NCBI RefSeq assembly: GCF_003233725.1
Contig: NZ_QKQV01000003.1
Coordinates: 62,001 to 126,000, forward strand
From: Mesonia sp. K7
Lineage (GTDB): Bacteria > Bacteroidota > Bacteroidia > Flavobacteriales > Flavobacteriaceae
Direction: 5' to 3'
Length of the DNA: 64,000 bases
Below, piece after piece: positions 7,722 through 16,340 of this stretch. How positions within the stretch are numbered: position 1 is the first letter of the stretch; each line of letters begins with the position of its first letter. The translations under genes were made by a program, and so were the position numbers. Under the pieces are notes generated by a model, which was given only the letters and a program-made list of their open reading frames with translations, was not told the origin of the DNA and made no database searches.

Positions 7722-9777
7722 AAGAAATCAGTGTTCCGTTATCGACACCTTTTTCATCTGGATTTACAAAAACCAATTTTCCGTCTTTATTTTGAGTCAT
7801 CAATACCATTCCTTCACTTAATGTTCCTCTCAGCTTTATGGGTTTTAAGTTTACCACTACCGAAACTTTTTTACCCACCACTTCTTCTGGTGAAAAATGC
7901 TCTGCAATCCCAGAAACAATTGTTCTTTTATCAATTCCGGTATCTACTTTTAAGATTAATAATTTATTGGCTTTAGGCATCTTTTCTGCCTCAATTATTG
8001 TTGCAGTTCTGATATCGAGTTTGGTAAAATCGTCAAACTCTATCAATTCTTTTTGAGGTTCTACCGTTTTAGCTTCTGCCATATTTTCTTTTTTTGTTGC
8101 TGCTAGTTTCTCTAATTGTTGATTGATTTCTTCGTCTTCTATTTTCCCAAAAAGTAATTCTGATTGCCCAATTTGGTGTCCCGCTTCTATCAACTCTTTT
8201 TGCGTTACTACCGAATCCCAGGATTTTATGGTGTCAAGGTTTAAGATTTTCTGCAGTTTTCTCGAAGTAAACGGTAAGAAAGGCTCAGAAACAGTTGCCA
8301 AAGCAGCAGCAATCTGCAACGCAACATTCATCACGGTTTTGGTACGCTCTTCATCTGTTTTTATCGTTTTCCAAGGCTCTTCGTCGGCAAGGTATTTGTT
8401 ACCGAGACGGGCTAAATTCATCATTTCGCCTTGAGCTTCTCTAAAACGATATTTCTCTATCGAACTCGCAATTACATTCGGATAAGCACGAAGTTCAAAA
8501 AGTGTATTTTCGTCTACATCACTCAATGCTCCCATTGCTGGAACTTTACCATCGTAATATTTATTGGTCAATACCACTACACGATTGATAAAGTTCCCGA
8601 AAATCGCCACTAGCTCACTGTTATTACGTTGCTGAAAGTCTTTCCAAGTAAAATCATTGTCTTTGGTTTCTGGTGCATTTGCTGTTAGCACATAACGTAA
8701 CACATCTTCCTTTCCAGAGAAATCTTCTAAATACTCGTGCAACCAAACCGCCCAATTTTTAGAGGTCGAAAGTTTGTTGCCTTCTAAGTTTAGAAATTCA
8801 TTTGCAGGGACATTGTCAGGCAAAATATAACTTCCTTCAGCGTTCAGCATCGCTGGGAAAATAATACAGTGAAAAACAATATTGTCTTTTCCTATAAAAT
8901 GAACCAACTTGGTCTCTTCATCCTTCCAGTATAGCTGCCAATCTTTACCGGTTTTTTCTGCCCATTCTTTGGTTGCCGAAATATAACCGATAGGTGCGTC
9001 AAACCATACATAAAGCACTTTTCCTTCGGCATTTTCTACCGGGACTGGAATTCCCCAATCGAGGTCTCTGGTAACAGCTCTTGGACGTAAACCATCGTCA
9101 ATCCAAGATTTGCATTGCCCGTAAACGTTAGCTTTCCAATCTTTTTGGTGTTGGTTTAAAATCCAATCTTTGAGCCAAGGTTCGTATTGGTCTAAAGGTA
9201 AGAACCAGTGTTTGGTTTCTTTTAAAATAGGCATATTTCCTGTAATTGCCGATCGTGGATTGATCAAATCGGTCGCGTTATGCGATGTCCCGCATTTTTC
9301 ACATTGGTCACCATAACTATCCTCATTGCCGCATTTTGGGCAAGTACCTACCACAAAACGATCGGCGAGAAACTGCTGTGCTTCTTCATCGTATAATTGC
9401 TCGGTAACTTCTTCGGTAAACTTTCCGCTATCATATAGTTTTTTAAAGAATTCTGAAGCGGTCTGATGATGAATTTCTGCCGACGTACGAGAATAATTGT
9501 CGAAGGAAATTCCAAAATCTTCAAAAGATTTTTTGATGATACGATTGTATTTATCGACTACTTCTTGTGGTGTTACTCCTTCTTTTTTTGCTTTTATAGT
9601 AATAGGAACACCGTGTTCGTCACTTCCGCAAACAAAAACAACATCTTTGCCTAACTGCCTTAGATACCTTACATAAATATCTGCAGGAACATAAACTCCT
9701 GCCAAATGACCAATATGTATTGGGCCATTGGTATATGGTAATGCTGCTGTAACGGTGTATCTTTTTGGAAAATTCAT
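7720..9777 (-). CDS. metG: Methionyl-tRNA synthetase
   Basis: 685 residues, full length with the C-terminal tRNA-binding domain. Class I signatures are present: [14 protein letters not shown] (HIGH) near residue 14 and [12 protein letters not shown] as the KMSKS equivalent. A zinc knuckle [18 protein letters not shown] lies at about residue 145. The EMAPII/Trbp111-like domain begins at about residue 575 ([20 protein letters not shown]). It charges tRNA-Met. Start ATG at 9777. The -7 region (TATTTTTA) is one base off consensus about 20 bases upstream. Confidence 0.97.
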   Translation of the reverse strand: MNFPKRYTVTAALPYTNGPIHIGHLAGVYVPADIYVRYLRQLGKDVVFVCGSDEHGVPITIKAKKEGVTPQEVVDKYNRIIKKSFEDFGISFDNYSRTSAEIHHQTASEFFKKLYDSGKFTEEVTEQLYDEEAQQFLADRFVVGTCPKCGNEDSYGDQCEKCGTSHNATDLINPRSAITGNMPILKETKHWFLPLDQYEPWLKDWILNQHQKDWKANVYGQCKSWIDDGLRPRAVTRDLDWGIPVPVENAEGKVLYVWFDAPIGYISATKEWAEKTGKDWQLYWKDEETKLVHFIGKDNIVFHCIIFPAMLNAEGSYILPDNVPANEFLNLEGNKLSTSKNWAVWLHEYLEDFSGKEDVLRYVLTANAPETKDNDFTWKDFQQRNNSELVAIFGNFINRVVVLTNKYYDGKVPAMGALSDVDENTLFELRAYPNVIASSIEKYRFREAQGEMMNLARLGNKYLADEEPWKTIKTDEERTKTVMNVALQIAAALATVSEPFLPFTSRKLQKILNLDTIKSWDSVVTQKELIEAGHQIGQSELLFGKIEDEEINQQLEKLAATKKENMAEAKTVEPQKELIEFDDFTKLDIRTATIIEAEKMPKANKLLILKVDTGIDKRTIVSGIAEHFSPEEVVGKKVSVVVNLKPIKLRGTLSEGMVLMTQNKDGKLVFVNPDEKGVDNGTLIS

Positions 9778-9883
9778 TTATTTTATTTTGAAAGTGTAAA
9801 AATAGCAAAACCCTATTGGCTTAAAATAAATTATATGAAATATTTATGTATTATTGTGCTTTAATTTTTAAAAACATAAAACA

Positions 9884-10390
9884 ATGAATTTAATTAAAAA
9901 AATTACCCTAGTTTGTTTCTTAGCTATAGCTGCAATTGCATGTAGTAACGATGATGATAATGGATCATCAAAGAAAAATGAATTTACCTATGATGGTACA
10001 TCATATGAATTATCCTTGGGATATTTAGAAGATTTCGGAGAATTTTCAGAAGGAGTTTACAATTTTGACATCTATCTTCTTTCAAGCAATGCCGAGAATG
10101 GTATGTATTTTGAAATGTTTACAGATAACCAAAATAAATTAGAGGTTGGAACTTATACCCTAAGTAATAGTGGTAACGCAAATACATTTTCTAGTTCTTC
10201 TGAAATAGGTATAAATTTAAATAGCGAAAATGAAAAGTATTATGAGATAACTGAGGGAACGGTTGAAATATTATCAAACGATACTTATAAAATCGAGTTT
10301 GAGGGTACAGCAAACGGTAAAGCTTTCTCTGGATATTATAAAGGTTCTTTAAACAGTGGTGACATTCTGCCAAGACCTGCTAGAAAATAA
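9884..10390 (+). CDS. Small surface-type lipoprotein, unknown function
   Basis: 168 residues. Lipoprotein signal peptide (MNLIKKITLVCFLAIAAIAC) followed by SNDDDNGS, the acidic lipoprotein-export-signal pattern of Flavobacteriia, so it is probably exposed at the cell surface. The mature part is Ser/Gly/Asn-rich and beta-strand-like (TYDGTSYELSLGYLEDFGEF, GTVEILSNDTYKIEFEG, AFSGYYKGSL), like many Bacteroidota lipoproteins of about 150 residues. No named family is recognised. Transcription ends at the hairpin at 10415. Confidence 0.75.
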   Translation: MNLIKKITLVCFLAIAAIACSNDDDNGSSKKNEFTYDGTSYELSLGYLEDFGEFSEGVYNFDIYLLSSNAENGMYFEMFTDNQNKLEVGTYTLSNSGNANTFSSSSEIGINLNSENEKYYEITEGTVEILSNDTYKIEFEGTANGKAFSGYYKGSLNSGDILPRPARK

Positions 10391-10414
10391 AATAATTTTT
10401 GTTTAGAATAATTT

Positions 10415-10454
10415 AAAAATCCTCTTTTCATACCTTTGAAAAGAGGATTTTTTT
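10415..10454 (+). terminator. Terminator hairpin with a promoter element in its loop
   Basis: A 13-bp perfect stem (AAAATCCTCTTTT at 10415-10427 with AAAAGAGGATTTT at 10439-10451) and a T run up to the ATG at 10455. The 11-base loop holds TACCTTTG. The structure ends the lipoprotein gene and lies immediately upstream of the LD-carboxypeptidase gene. Confidence 0.75.
10430..10437 (+). promoter_or_regulatory. Putative -7 element of the LD-carboxypeptidase gene, inside a terminator loop
   Basis: TACCTTTG fits TAnnTTTG and ends 17 bases before the ATG at 10455. Initiation here would produce an RNA that carries only the right arm of the hairpin, so the terminator could not form on the new transcript. 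Confidence 0.5.
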
Positions 10455-11351
10455 ATGAAAACACCACCCTATTTACAAAAAGGAGATACCATAGCCATTG
10501 TTGCCACGGCTAGAAAAGTCAAAAAAGAAGAGTTGAAGCCTGCCATCAAACTGATGGAAAGTTGGGGTTTACAGCCTTTTATTGGTAAAAGTATCGGTTT
10601 GGAAAACCATCAATTTGCAGGAAGTGATTTAGATCGAGCAAATGATTTTCAAAAACAACTTGATGACCCGAAAATAAAAGCGATTTGGTGTGCTAAAGGC
10701 GGTTATGGAACGGTAAGAATGCTTGACCTACTAAATTTTTCCAATTTCCACAAACAACCTAAATGGATAGTTGGTTACAGTGATGTAACTGTTTTGCATA
10801 ATCATATTCACAATTTAGGATATTGCAGTCTGCACGCCCAAATGTGCTTAGGGGTCGAAACTAAAACAGAACTTAGTCGAGAAACGCTTCGCAAATCACT
10901 TTTTGATGAAAGTTTTGGTTATACATTCCCAAAATCAAAACTTAATAAAACTGGAAAGGCCCAAGGTGAAATTATCGGCGGAAACCTTTCAGTACTTTAT
11001 TCACTTTGCGGAAGTAAAACCAATTTAAAGACAGATGGAAAAATATTGTTTTTGGAAGATTTAGATGAATACCTCTATCATATCGACCGCATGATGCAAA
11101 ACCTAAAACGAAACGGAATGCTAGAAAATCTTGCTGGGTTAATTGTTGGGGGAATGTCTGAAATGAACGACAACAACATTCCTTTCGGGAAAACAGCCAA
11201 AGAAATTATCTCCGAAACCGTTGCCGAATATGATTTCCCTGTGGCTTTTAACTTTCCGGCAGGACATATCAAGAACAATCAAACCATTATATTGGGCAAA
11301 AAAATCACCTTAACGGTAGACAAAAACGAGAGCACTGTAAATTATAGCTGA
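10455..11351 (+). CDS. ldcA: LD-carboxypeptidase, S66 peptidase family (LdcA/MccF fold)
   Basis: 298 residues. S66 serine peptidases cut the L,D-bond of murein tetrapeptides during peptidoglycan recycling. Seen: the N-terminal PPYLQKGDTIAIVATARK, the nucleophile elbow with Ser in IVGYSDVTVLHNHI, then the C-terminal domain with Glu in ILFLEDLDEYLYHIDRMM and His in FPAGHIKNN. The protein has no signal peptide, in line with cytosolic recycling. Microcin-C-type MccF hydrolases share the fold, so the substrate is inferred. The stop overlaps the yraN start (TGATG). Confidence 0.9.
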   Translation: MKTPPYLQKGDTIAIVATARKVKKEELKPAIKLMESWGLQPFIGKSIGLENHQFAGSDLDRANDFQKQLDDPKIKAIWCAKGGYGTVRMLDLLNFSNFHKQPKWIVGYSDVTVLHNHIHNLGYCSLHAQMCLGVETKTELSRETLRKSLFDESFGYTFPKSKLNKTGKAQGEIIGGNLSVLYSLCGSKTNLKTDGKILFLEDLDEYLYHIDRMMQNLKRNGMLENLAGLIVGGMSEMNDNNIPFGKTAKEIISETVAEYDFPVAFNFPAGHIKNNQTIILGKKITLTVDKNESTVNYS

Positions 11352-11710
11352 TGGCACAACACAACGAACTCGGAAACAAAGGAGAACAATTGGCGGTTGA
11401 TTTTTTAATCGACAAAGGCTATCAAATTCTTGAGCGTAATTTTCGTTACCAAAAAGCTGAAATCGATATTATTGCTCAAAAAGCTGATATAATTTGTGCC
11501 GTCGAAGTAAAAACCAGAAGTACTTCTTCTTTTGGTAATCCGCAAGATTTTGTCAAACCCAAGCAAATACAACAATTGGTCAAAGCACTCGATTTTTATA
11601 TTATCAATAATGACTTAGATGTCGAAGTGCGTTTTGATATTATTGCGATTGTTCAAAACAAATCGGGCTCCAAAATAGAACATCTCGAAGACGCTTTTTT
11701 ACATTTCTAA
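11351..11710 (+). CDS. yraN: YraN family (UPF0102) endonuclease-like protein
   Basis: 119 residues, standard length. It has a restriction-endonuclease-like fold with the family motifs GNKGEQLAVDFL, ERNFRYQKAEIDIIAQ (the E-x-D-I-I acidic site) and CAVEVKTRSTSSFGNP (E-x-K). Function is poorly known; Holliday-junction-type nuclease activity has been suggested for the family. Its start overlaps the ldcA stop by one base. Its TAA shares two bases with the TAG of the convergent mfd gene. Confidence 0.92.
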   Translation: MAQHNELGNKGEQLAVDFLIDKGYQILERNFRYQKAEIDIIAQKADIICAVEVKTRSTSSFGNPQDFVKPKQIQQLVKALDFYIINNDLDVEVRFDIIAIVQNKSGSKIEHLEDAFLHF

Positions 11711-14700
11711 ACTTCAACTGTTTGTTTAGCAAAAGGCTGTAAAGCCTGTAATGCTTTACTTATCGAACTAATTTTATCAAATGTAATCAACAATCGTAAA
11801 CCATTACGGGTTTGCTTTTCTTTGATTTGGCATTTCGAACTGTTTTGTTGGAAGTATTGCAACACTTTCGTGAATTTTTTTGACTGGTAAAACTCCGAGT
11901 TTTGGTCAGCAATAAAATAACCGACCAGCTTATTCTTTTTCATTACCAATCGTTCTATTCCCATATCGGAAGCAATCCACTTGATGCGAACACTGTTCAA
12001 TAAGTCTTCCGCTTCGGTAGGGAGTTTACCAAAACGATCTACCAATTCACGCTCGTATTTCTGTAACTCATCTTCAGTAGTAATTTCGTTGAGCTTGGTA
12101 TATAAATTCAATCGCTCGGTAATGCTATTGATATAGTCGTCAGGAAAAAGAATCTCAAAGTCGGTATCGATTTGGGTTTCTTTTACAAAAACTTTTTCCG
12201 TCGTAGCGGAATCATTTTCGTACAACTCTTTAAACTCATTTTCTTTAAGCTCTTCAATTGCTTCATTCAGAATTTTTTGATAGGTTTCAAAGCCAATCTC
12301 ATTGATAAACCCACTTTGTTCACCTCCTAATAAATCCCCAGCCCCACGAATTTCAAGATCTTTCATCGCAATATTAAATCCGCTACCCAATTCTGAGAAT
12401 TGTTCAATCGCCTGGATTCTTTTTCTGGCATCTTCGGTCATCACCGAAACAGGTGGAGTAATAAAATAACAAAAGGCTTTTTTATTACTTCGTCCCACAC
12501 GACCTCGCATTTGGTGTAAATCAGACAAGCCAAAATTATTGGCATTATTAATAAAAATAGTATTGGCATTAGGCACATCTAAACCACTTTCGACAATGGT
12601 TGTACTCACCAAAACATCAAACTCACCATTCATAAAGCTCAACATTATCTTCTCGAGGTTTTTACCCTCCATTTGGCCGTGACCAATTCCTACTTTAGCA
12701 TCGGGAACTAATCGTTGGATAAGTCCTGCAACCTCTTTGATATTTTCGATACGGTTATGAATAAAAAATACTTGTCCGCCCCGCTGAATTTCATACGAAA
12801 TGGCATCGCGTATGGTCTCTTCCGAAAACTGAACCACATTGGTTTCGATAGGGTAACGATTGGGCGGTGGCGTAGTAATGGTCGATAAATCTCTGGCAGC
12901 CATCAAACTAAATTGTAGAGTTCGTGGGATTGGCGTTGCCGTAAGCGTAAGCGTATCTACGTTTTCTTTGATGGTTTTGAGTTTGTCTTTAACCGCTACT
13001 CCAAATTTTTGTTCTTCATCGATAATCAATAAGCCTAAATCTTTAAACACCACATTTTTATTGACCAGTTGATGTGTCCCTATGACGATATCTACTTTTC
13101 CAGCTTCGAGATTTTCTAATACCAATCGTTTTTCTTTAGCGGTTCTAAATCGGTTTAAATAATCTACGACTACAGGAAAATCTTTAAGTCTTTCGCTAAA
13201 GGTTTTAAAATGCTGAAAAGCCAAAATAGTTGTTGGCACTAAAACAGCTACTTGTTTGCCGTTGTCTACCGCCTTAAAAGCTGCACGCAGTGCAATTTCG
13301 GTTTTACCGAAACCAACATCTCCACAAATAAGTCTATCCATAGGTTGTTCGCTTTCCATATCCTTTTTTACTGCTTCGGTTGCAGTAACTTGATCTGGTG
13401 TGTCTTCATACATAAACGAAGCTTCGAGCTCGTGTTGCATAAACGTATCTGGACCAAAAGCGTGACCTTTTTCCAGCTTTCTTTTTGCATAAAGTTTGAT
13501 GAGGTTAAAAGCGATATTTTTAACTCTGGTTTTGGTTTTTTGTTTAAGGTTTTTCCAGGCGTTACTGCCTAATTTATAGATTTTAGGAGGCTTACCGTCT
13601 TTTCCGTTGTATTTGGTAATTTTATGTAACGAGTGAATGCTTAGGTATAAAATATCACGTTCGCCATAAATAAGTTTGATAGCTTCTTGTTGTTTGCCTT
13701 CGACATCTATTTTCTGGAGTCCGCCAAATTTACCAATACCGTGATCAATATGTGTTACATAATCGCCAATTTCGAGGTTAGTAAGCTCTTTTAAGGTAAT
13801 CGATTGTTTTTTGGCATACCCGTTTTTGAGATGAAATTTATGGTAGCGATCAAAAATCTGATGGTCGGTATAACCTGCTATTTTTAAATCGTCATCTATA
13901 AATCCTCTGTATAGAGAAGCAATTACAGTTTGATAATGTATCTCGTGCTCTTGATCATCGAAAATATCATGAAAACGTTGGGCTTGTTGCTCAGTAATAC
14001 AAAAAATATAATTGGTATATCCTTTTTCGTGGTTTTCAATAAGATTTTGTATCAACAAATCGAAATGCTTATTGAACGAAGGCTGCGGTTTGGTCTGAAA
14101 AATAATTTCTTTATCGGATAGAAAATGAGTTTGATTGCTTAGTTCTAGCAATTTGTATTTCTCTATATCTTTAAGAAACTGTAAAGCATTTACAAATAAG
14201 TCTTGAGGCGATTTTTGAGCGATTTCTCCGTCAAGTTTTTTAAAACTTTCTTCTGCTTTTTCGAAAAGTTTATCGAATTGTGCCTGATGTAATGCTAGGT
14301 TTTGTGCAAATACAACCGTTTGATCCGAAATGTAATTGAGAAACGTTTCTCGAATCTCTTCGAGATGTTTGTTTTCAAGGTTGGGAATAATCTGAACTTT
14401 TTTGTGCTTTTCGGTAGAAAGTTGGCTCTCGACATCAAAACTGCGTATACTTTCTATCTCGTCGCCAAAAAACTCAATCCGATAAGGCTCGTCATTACTG
14501 AAAGAGAAAACGTCTATAATTCCGCCTCTGAGCGAAAATTCGCCTGGTTCGGTCACAAAATCTACCCGTCTAAATTTGTACTCAAACAAAACCTCGTTGA
14601 CAAAATCTACCGAAAGTTCGTGACCGACTTCAATCTTTAAGGTGTTTTTGTTGAGCTCTTTTTTGGTCACTACCTTCTCAAAAAGAGCGTCAGGATAAGT

Positions 14701-15072
14701 GACAATAAGCGATGGTTTTTTTCGGGAATTGATTCGGTTTAAAACCTCAGCTCTCAGTAGAATATTTGCATTATCGGTTTCTTCTATTTGGTAAGGCCTG
14801 CGATAACTTCCTGGGTAAAAAAGCACGTTTTTATCACCCAGTAAGTTTTCAAAATCGTTGAGATAATAAGCCGCTTCTTCTTTGTCGTTAAAAATCAACA
14901 AAAAGGGCTTTTCAACTGCATTAAAGGCATTGGCTATCACAAAAGATAACGACGAACCGACCAATCCTTTGAGTTGTGCTTTCGCGAAAGCTTTATCAGA
15001 ATTGAGAAAGTTTTTTAATTCTTGATGCTGAAGGTTATGCTTATACTTCTCTACTATCGTCGAAAGACTCAT
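11707..15072 (-). CDS. mfd: Transcription-repair coupling factor
   Basis: 1121 residues. Mfd removes stalled RNA polymerase and recruits UvrA. The UvrB-homology region (residues about 1-300), the RNAP-interaction (CarD-like) domain (DYVTHIDHGIGKFGGLQ at about 445) and the SF2 translocase are in order: Walker A GDVGFGKTEIALRAAF, DEEQKFGV box, TATPIPRTLQFS and MRGRVGRS. The C-terminal TRCF domain follows (FGKLPTEAEDLL). Start ATG at 15072, 17 bases after the upstream prcB-like gene on the same strand. Confidence 0.97.
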   Translation of the reverse strand: MSLSTIVEKYKHNLQHQELKNFLNSDKAFAKAQLKGLVGSSLSFVIANAFNAVEKPFLLIFNDKEEAAYYLNDFENLLGDKNVLFYPGSYRRPYQIEETDNANILLRAEVLNRINSRKKPSLIVTYPDALFEKVVTKKELNKNTLKIEVGHELSVDFVNEVLFEYKFRRVDFVTEPGEFSLRGGIIDVFSFSNDEPYRIEFFGDEIESIRSFDVESQLSTEKHKKVQIIPNLENKHLEEIRETFLNYISDQTVVFAQNLALHQAQFDKLFEKAEESFKKLDGEIAQKSPQDLFVNALQFLKDIEKYKLLELSNQTHFLSDKEIIFQTKPQPSFNKHFDLLIQNLIENHEKGYTNYIFCITEQQAQRFHDIFDDQEHEIHYQTVIASLYRGFIDDDLKIAGYTDHQIFDRYHKFHLKNGYAKKQSITLKELTNLEIGDYVTHIDHGIGKFGGLQKIDVEGKQQEAIKLIYGERDILYLSIHSLHKITKYNGKDGKPPKIYKLGSNAWKNLKQKTKTRVKNIAFNLIKLYAKRKLEKGHAFGPDTFMQHELEASFMYEDTPDQVTATEAVKKDMESEQPMDRLICGDVGFGKTEIALRAAFKAVDNGKQVAVLVPTTILAFQHFKTFSERLKDFPVVVDYLNRFRTAKEKRLVLENLEAGKVDIVIGTHQLVNKNVVFKDLGLLIIDEEQKFGVAVKDKLKTIKENVDTLTLTATPIPRTLQFSLMAARDLSTITTPPPNRYPIETNVVQFSEETIRDAISYEIQRGGQVFFIHNRIENIKEVAGLIQRLVPDAKVGIGHGQMEGKNLEKIMLSFMNGEFDVLVSTTIVESGLDVPNANTIFINNANNFGLSDLHQMRGRVGRSNKKAFCYFITPPVSVMTEDARKRIQAIEQFSELGSGFNIAMKDLEIRGAGDLLGGEQSGFINEIGFETYQKILNEAIEELKENEFKELYENDSATTEKVFVKETQIDTDFEILFPDDYINSITERLNLYTKLNEITTEDELQKYERELVDRFGKLPTEAEDLLNSVRIKWIASDMGIERLVMKKNKLVGYFIADQNSEFYQSKKFTKVLQYFQQNSSKCQIKEKQTRNGLRLLITFDKISSISKALQALQPFAKQTVEV

Positions 15073-15089
15073 ACATGAATAAAGAAAAT

Positions 15090-15581
15090 CTATTTTACTT
15101 CTTCAAAAACAATTTTTTTATCGGTTTTTGGAATCAAAGCAATATAGTAAGGTTGTGTCATTACCGAAGTTGCCAACCCATCTGGACTTGTTTTTTTATA
15201 TTTTACGGTTATATTTTCACCTGTAACTACATTTTCAATAAAAATACTATGACCTCCAGAGCCTTTTACTTGATCGAATAAAGCGATGGCGTAGTTTTTA
15301 CTAAAATCTATTTTTGTCTCTAATAAGTTTCCATCAACAGGATTTACTGTTCCCATTTTTCGAAGTAATTCATTCCATTGTAGCTCAGACTTTACAACAG
15401 TTTGCTGCGCTTCGATGCCTTCTTCACCACTTCCGTGCAAGTCTCCTTGGGAAATTAAAGCCATGTTTTCTTGACTAATCGCTTTTTCTTGTCCTTCAGA
15501 TTTCTCTTGAGACATACTTTTTTTGTTGCTATTGCACGCTAAAGTAAGAATAGCTACTAAGGCAAGGATAACTTTTTTCAT
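15090..15581 (-). CDS. PrcB-C-domain lipoprotein
   Basis: 163 residues. Lipoprotein signal (MKKVILALVAILTLAC) with Cys16, a polar linker rich in Q, E, S and K, then a PrcB C-terminal-type domain with NYAIALFDQVKGSGGHSIFI, then VKYKKTSPDG and TQPYYIALIPKTDKKIVF. In Treponema PrcB helps assemble a protease complex; a similar role here is only inferred. It lies directly upstream of mfd on the same strand, so they may be co-transcribed. Confidence 0.78.
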   Translation of the reverse strand: MKKVILALVAILTLACNSNKKSMSQEKSEGQEKAISQENMALISQGDLHGSGEEGIEAQQTVVKSELQWNELLRKMGTVNPVDGNLLETKIDFSKNYAIALFDQVKGSGGHSIFIENVVTGENITVKYKKTSPDGLATSVMTQPYYIALIPKTDKKIVFEEVK

Positions 15582-15629
15582 ATCTTAATTGTTTTTTCTA
15601 GATCAAATATCGCAATTTTCTTGTTTTCT

Positions 15630-16340
15630 CTAAAATAATTGACTTAAAACCTCTAATGATTTTGGTTTTTTAAAGCCATGCAAATGTAACTCATAATAAG
15701 TTAAAAGTAGATTTAAAATGTCTTGTCTTTGTGATTGGTTGAGTTTGTATTGCTGCGCTGCTGAAAACTTTTTATTTAAATTATTCTTCACAAACAAAAC
15801 TTCTTCACTTTCTAGGCAATATTTATTGTCTTTATAGTTTTGAAAAGTTCCGTCAATCATATTAAAAACGTTTCCTTGGTTATTGTGTGGATAAAAACCA
15901 AGATACCTGGTGAGTTCTAACAATAACCAAAGATGAAAATTTGAAAATTCTTTTGAAATGTCTAATTCTTGGAAAGATTCTTCTAAAAAAATAAACAGAC
16001 TTTCGTTTTTTTCTTCTTCTTGAATGCAATTTTTAAGAATCTCGGCAATAAAAATTGTTATGGAAGATTTATAAATATGCGTATGTATTTGTTGGTAAGG
16101 ATAATTTATTTTAGCTTCTTTGATGTACTCTAAACTTCCTTTATTTTTATGATTTGCTACCAATTCAAGTTGCGACAAAGGCTGAAACATCGATGCTTTT
16201 AATTTTCCTTTTTTGCTTTTTAAAATACTTCTGAGTAGATATGATTTTAAACCATCGGTTTGTGTAAAGCATTTTACAATGAGATCGGCTTCGCCATAGC
16301 GAATAGCATGAATCACAATTGCCTTGGTATGAACAAGCAT
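15630..16340 (-). CDS. recO: DNA repair protein RecO
   Basis: 236 residues. It acts with RecR/RecF to load RecA on gapped DNA. Seen: N-terminal OB fold (MLVHTKAIVIHAIRYGEADL, then CFTQTDGLKSYLLRSI), and the helical C-terminal domain with FYPHNNQGNVFNMIDGTF. The zinc-binding Cys set of some RecO proteins is absent, as is usual in Bacteroidota. Its ATG directly follows the TAG of porZ (no gap), so the two are translationally linked. Confidence 0.94.
   Translation of the reverse strand: MLVHTKAIVIHAIRYGEADLIVKCFTQTDGLKSYLLRSILKSKKGKLKASMFQPLSQLELVANHKNKGSLEYIKEAKINYPYQQIHTHIYKSSITIFIAEILKNCIQEEEKNESLFIFLEESFQELDISKEFSNFHLWLLLELTRYLGFYPHNNQGNVFNMIDGTFQNYKDNKYCLESEEVLFVKNNLNKKFSAAQQYKLNQSQRQDILNLLLTYYELHLHGFKKPKSLEVLSQLF

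Noticed and set aside
7683-7976. Hydrophobic open frame overlapping the end of metG on the plus strand
   Set aside because: It is antisense to the well-supported C-terminal domain of MetG and starts inside a terminator.
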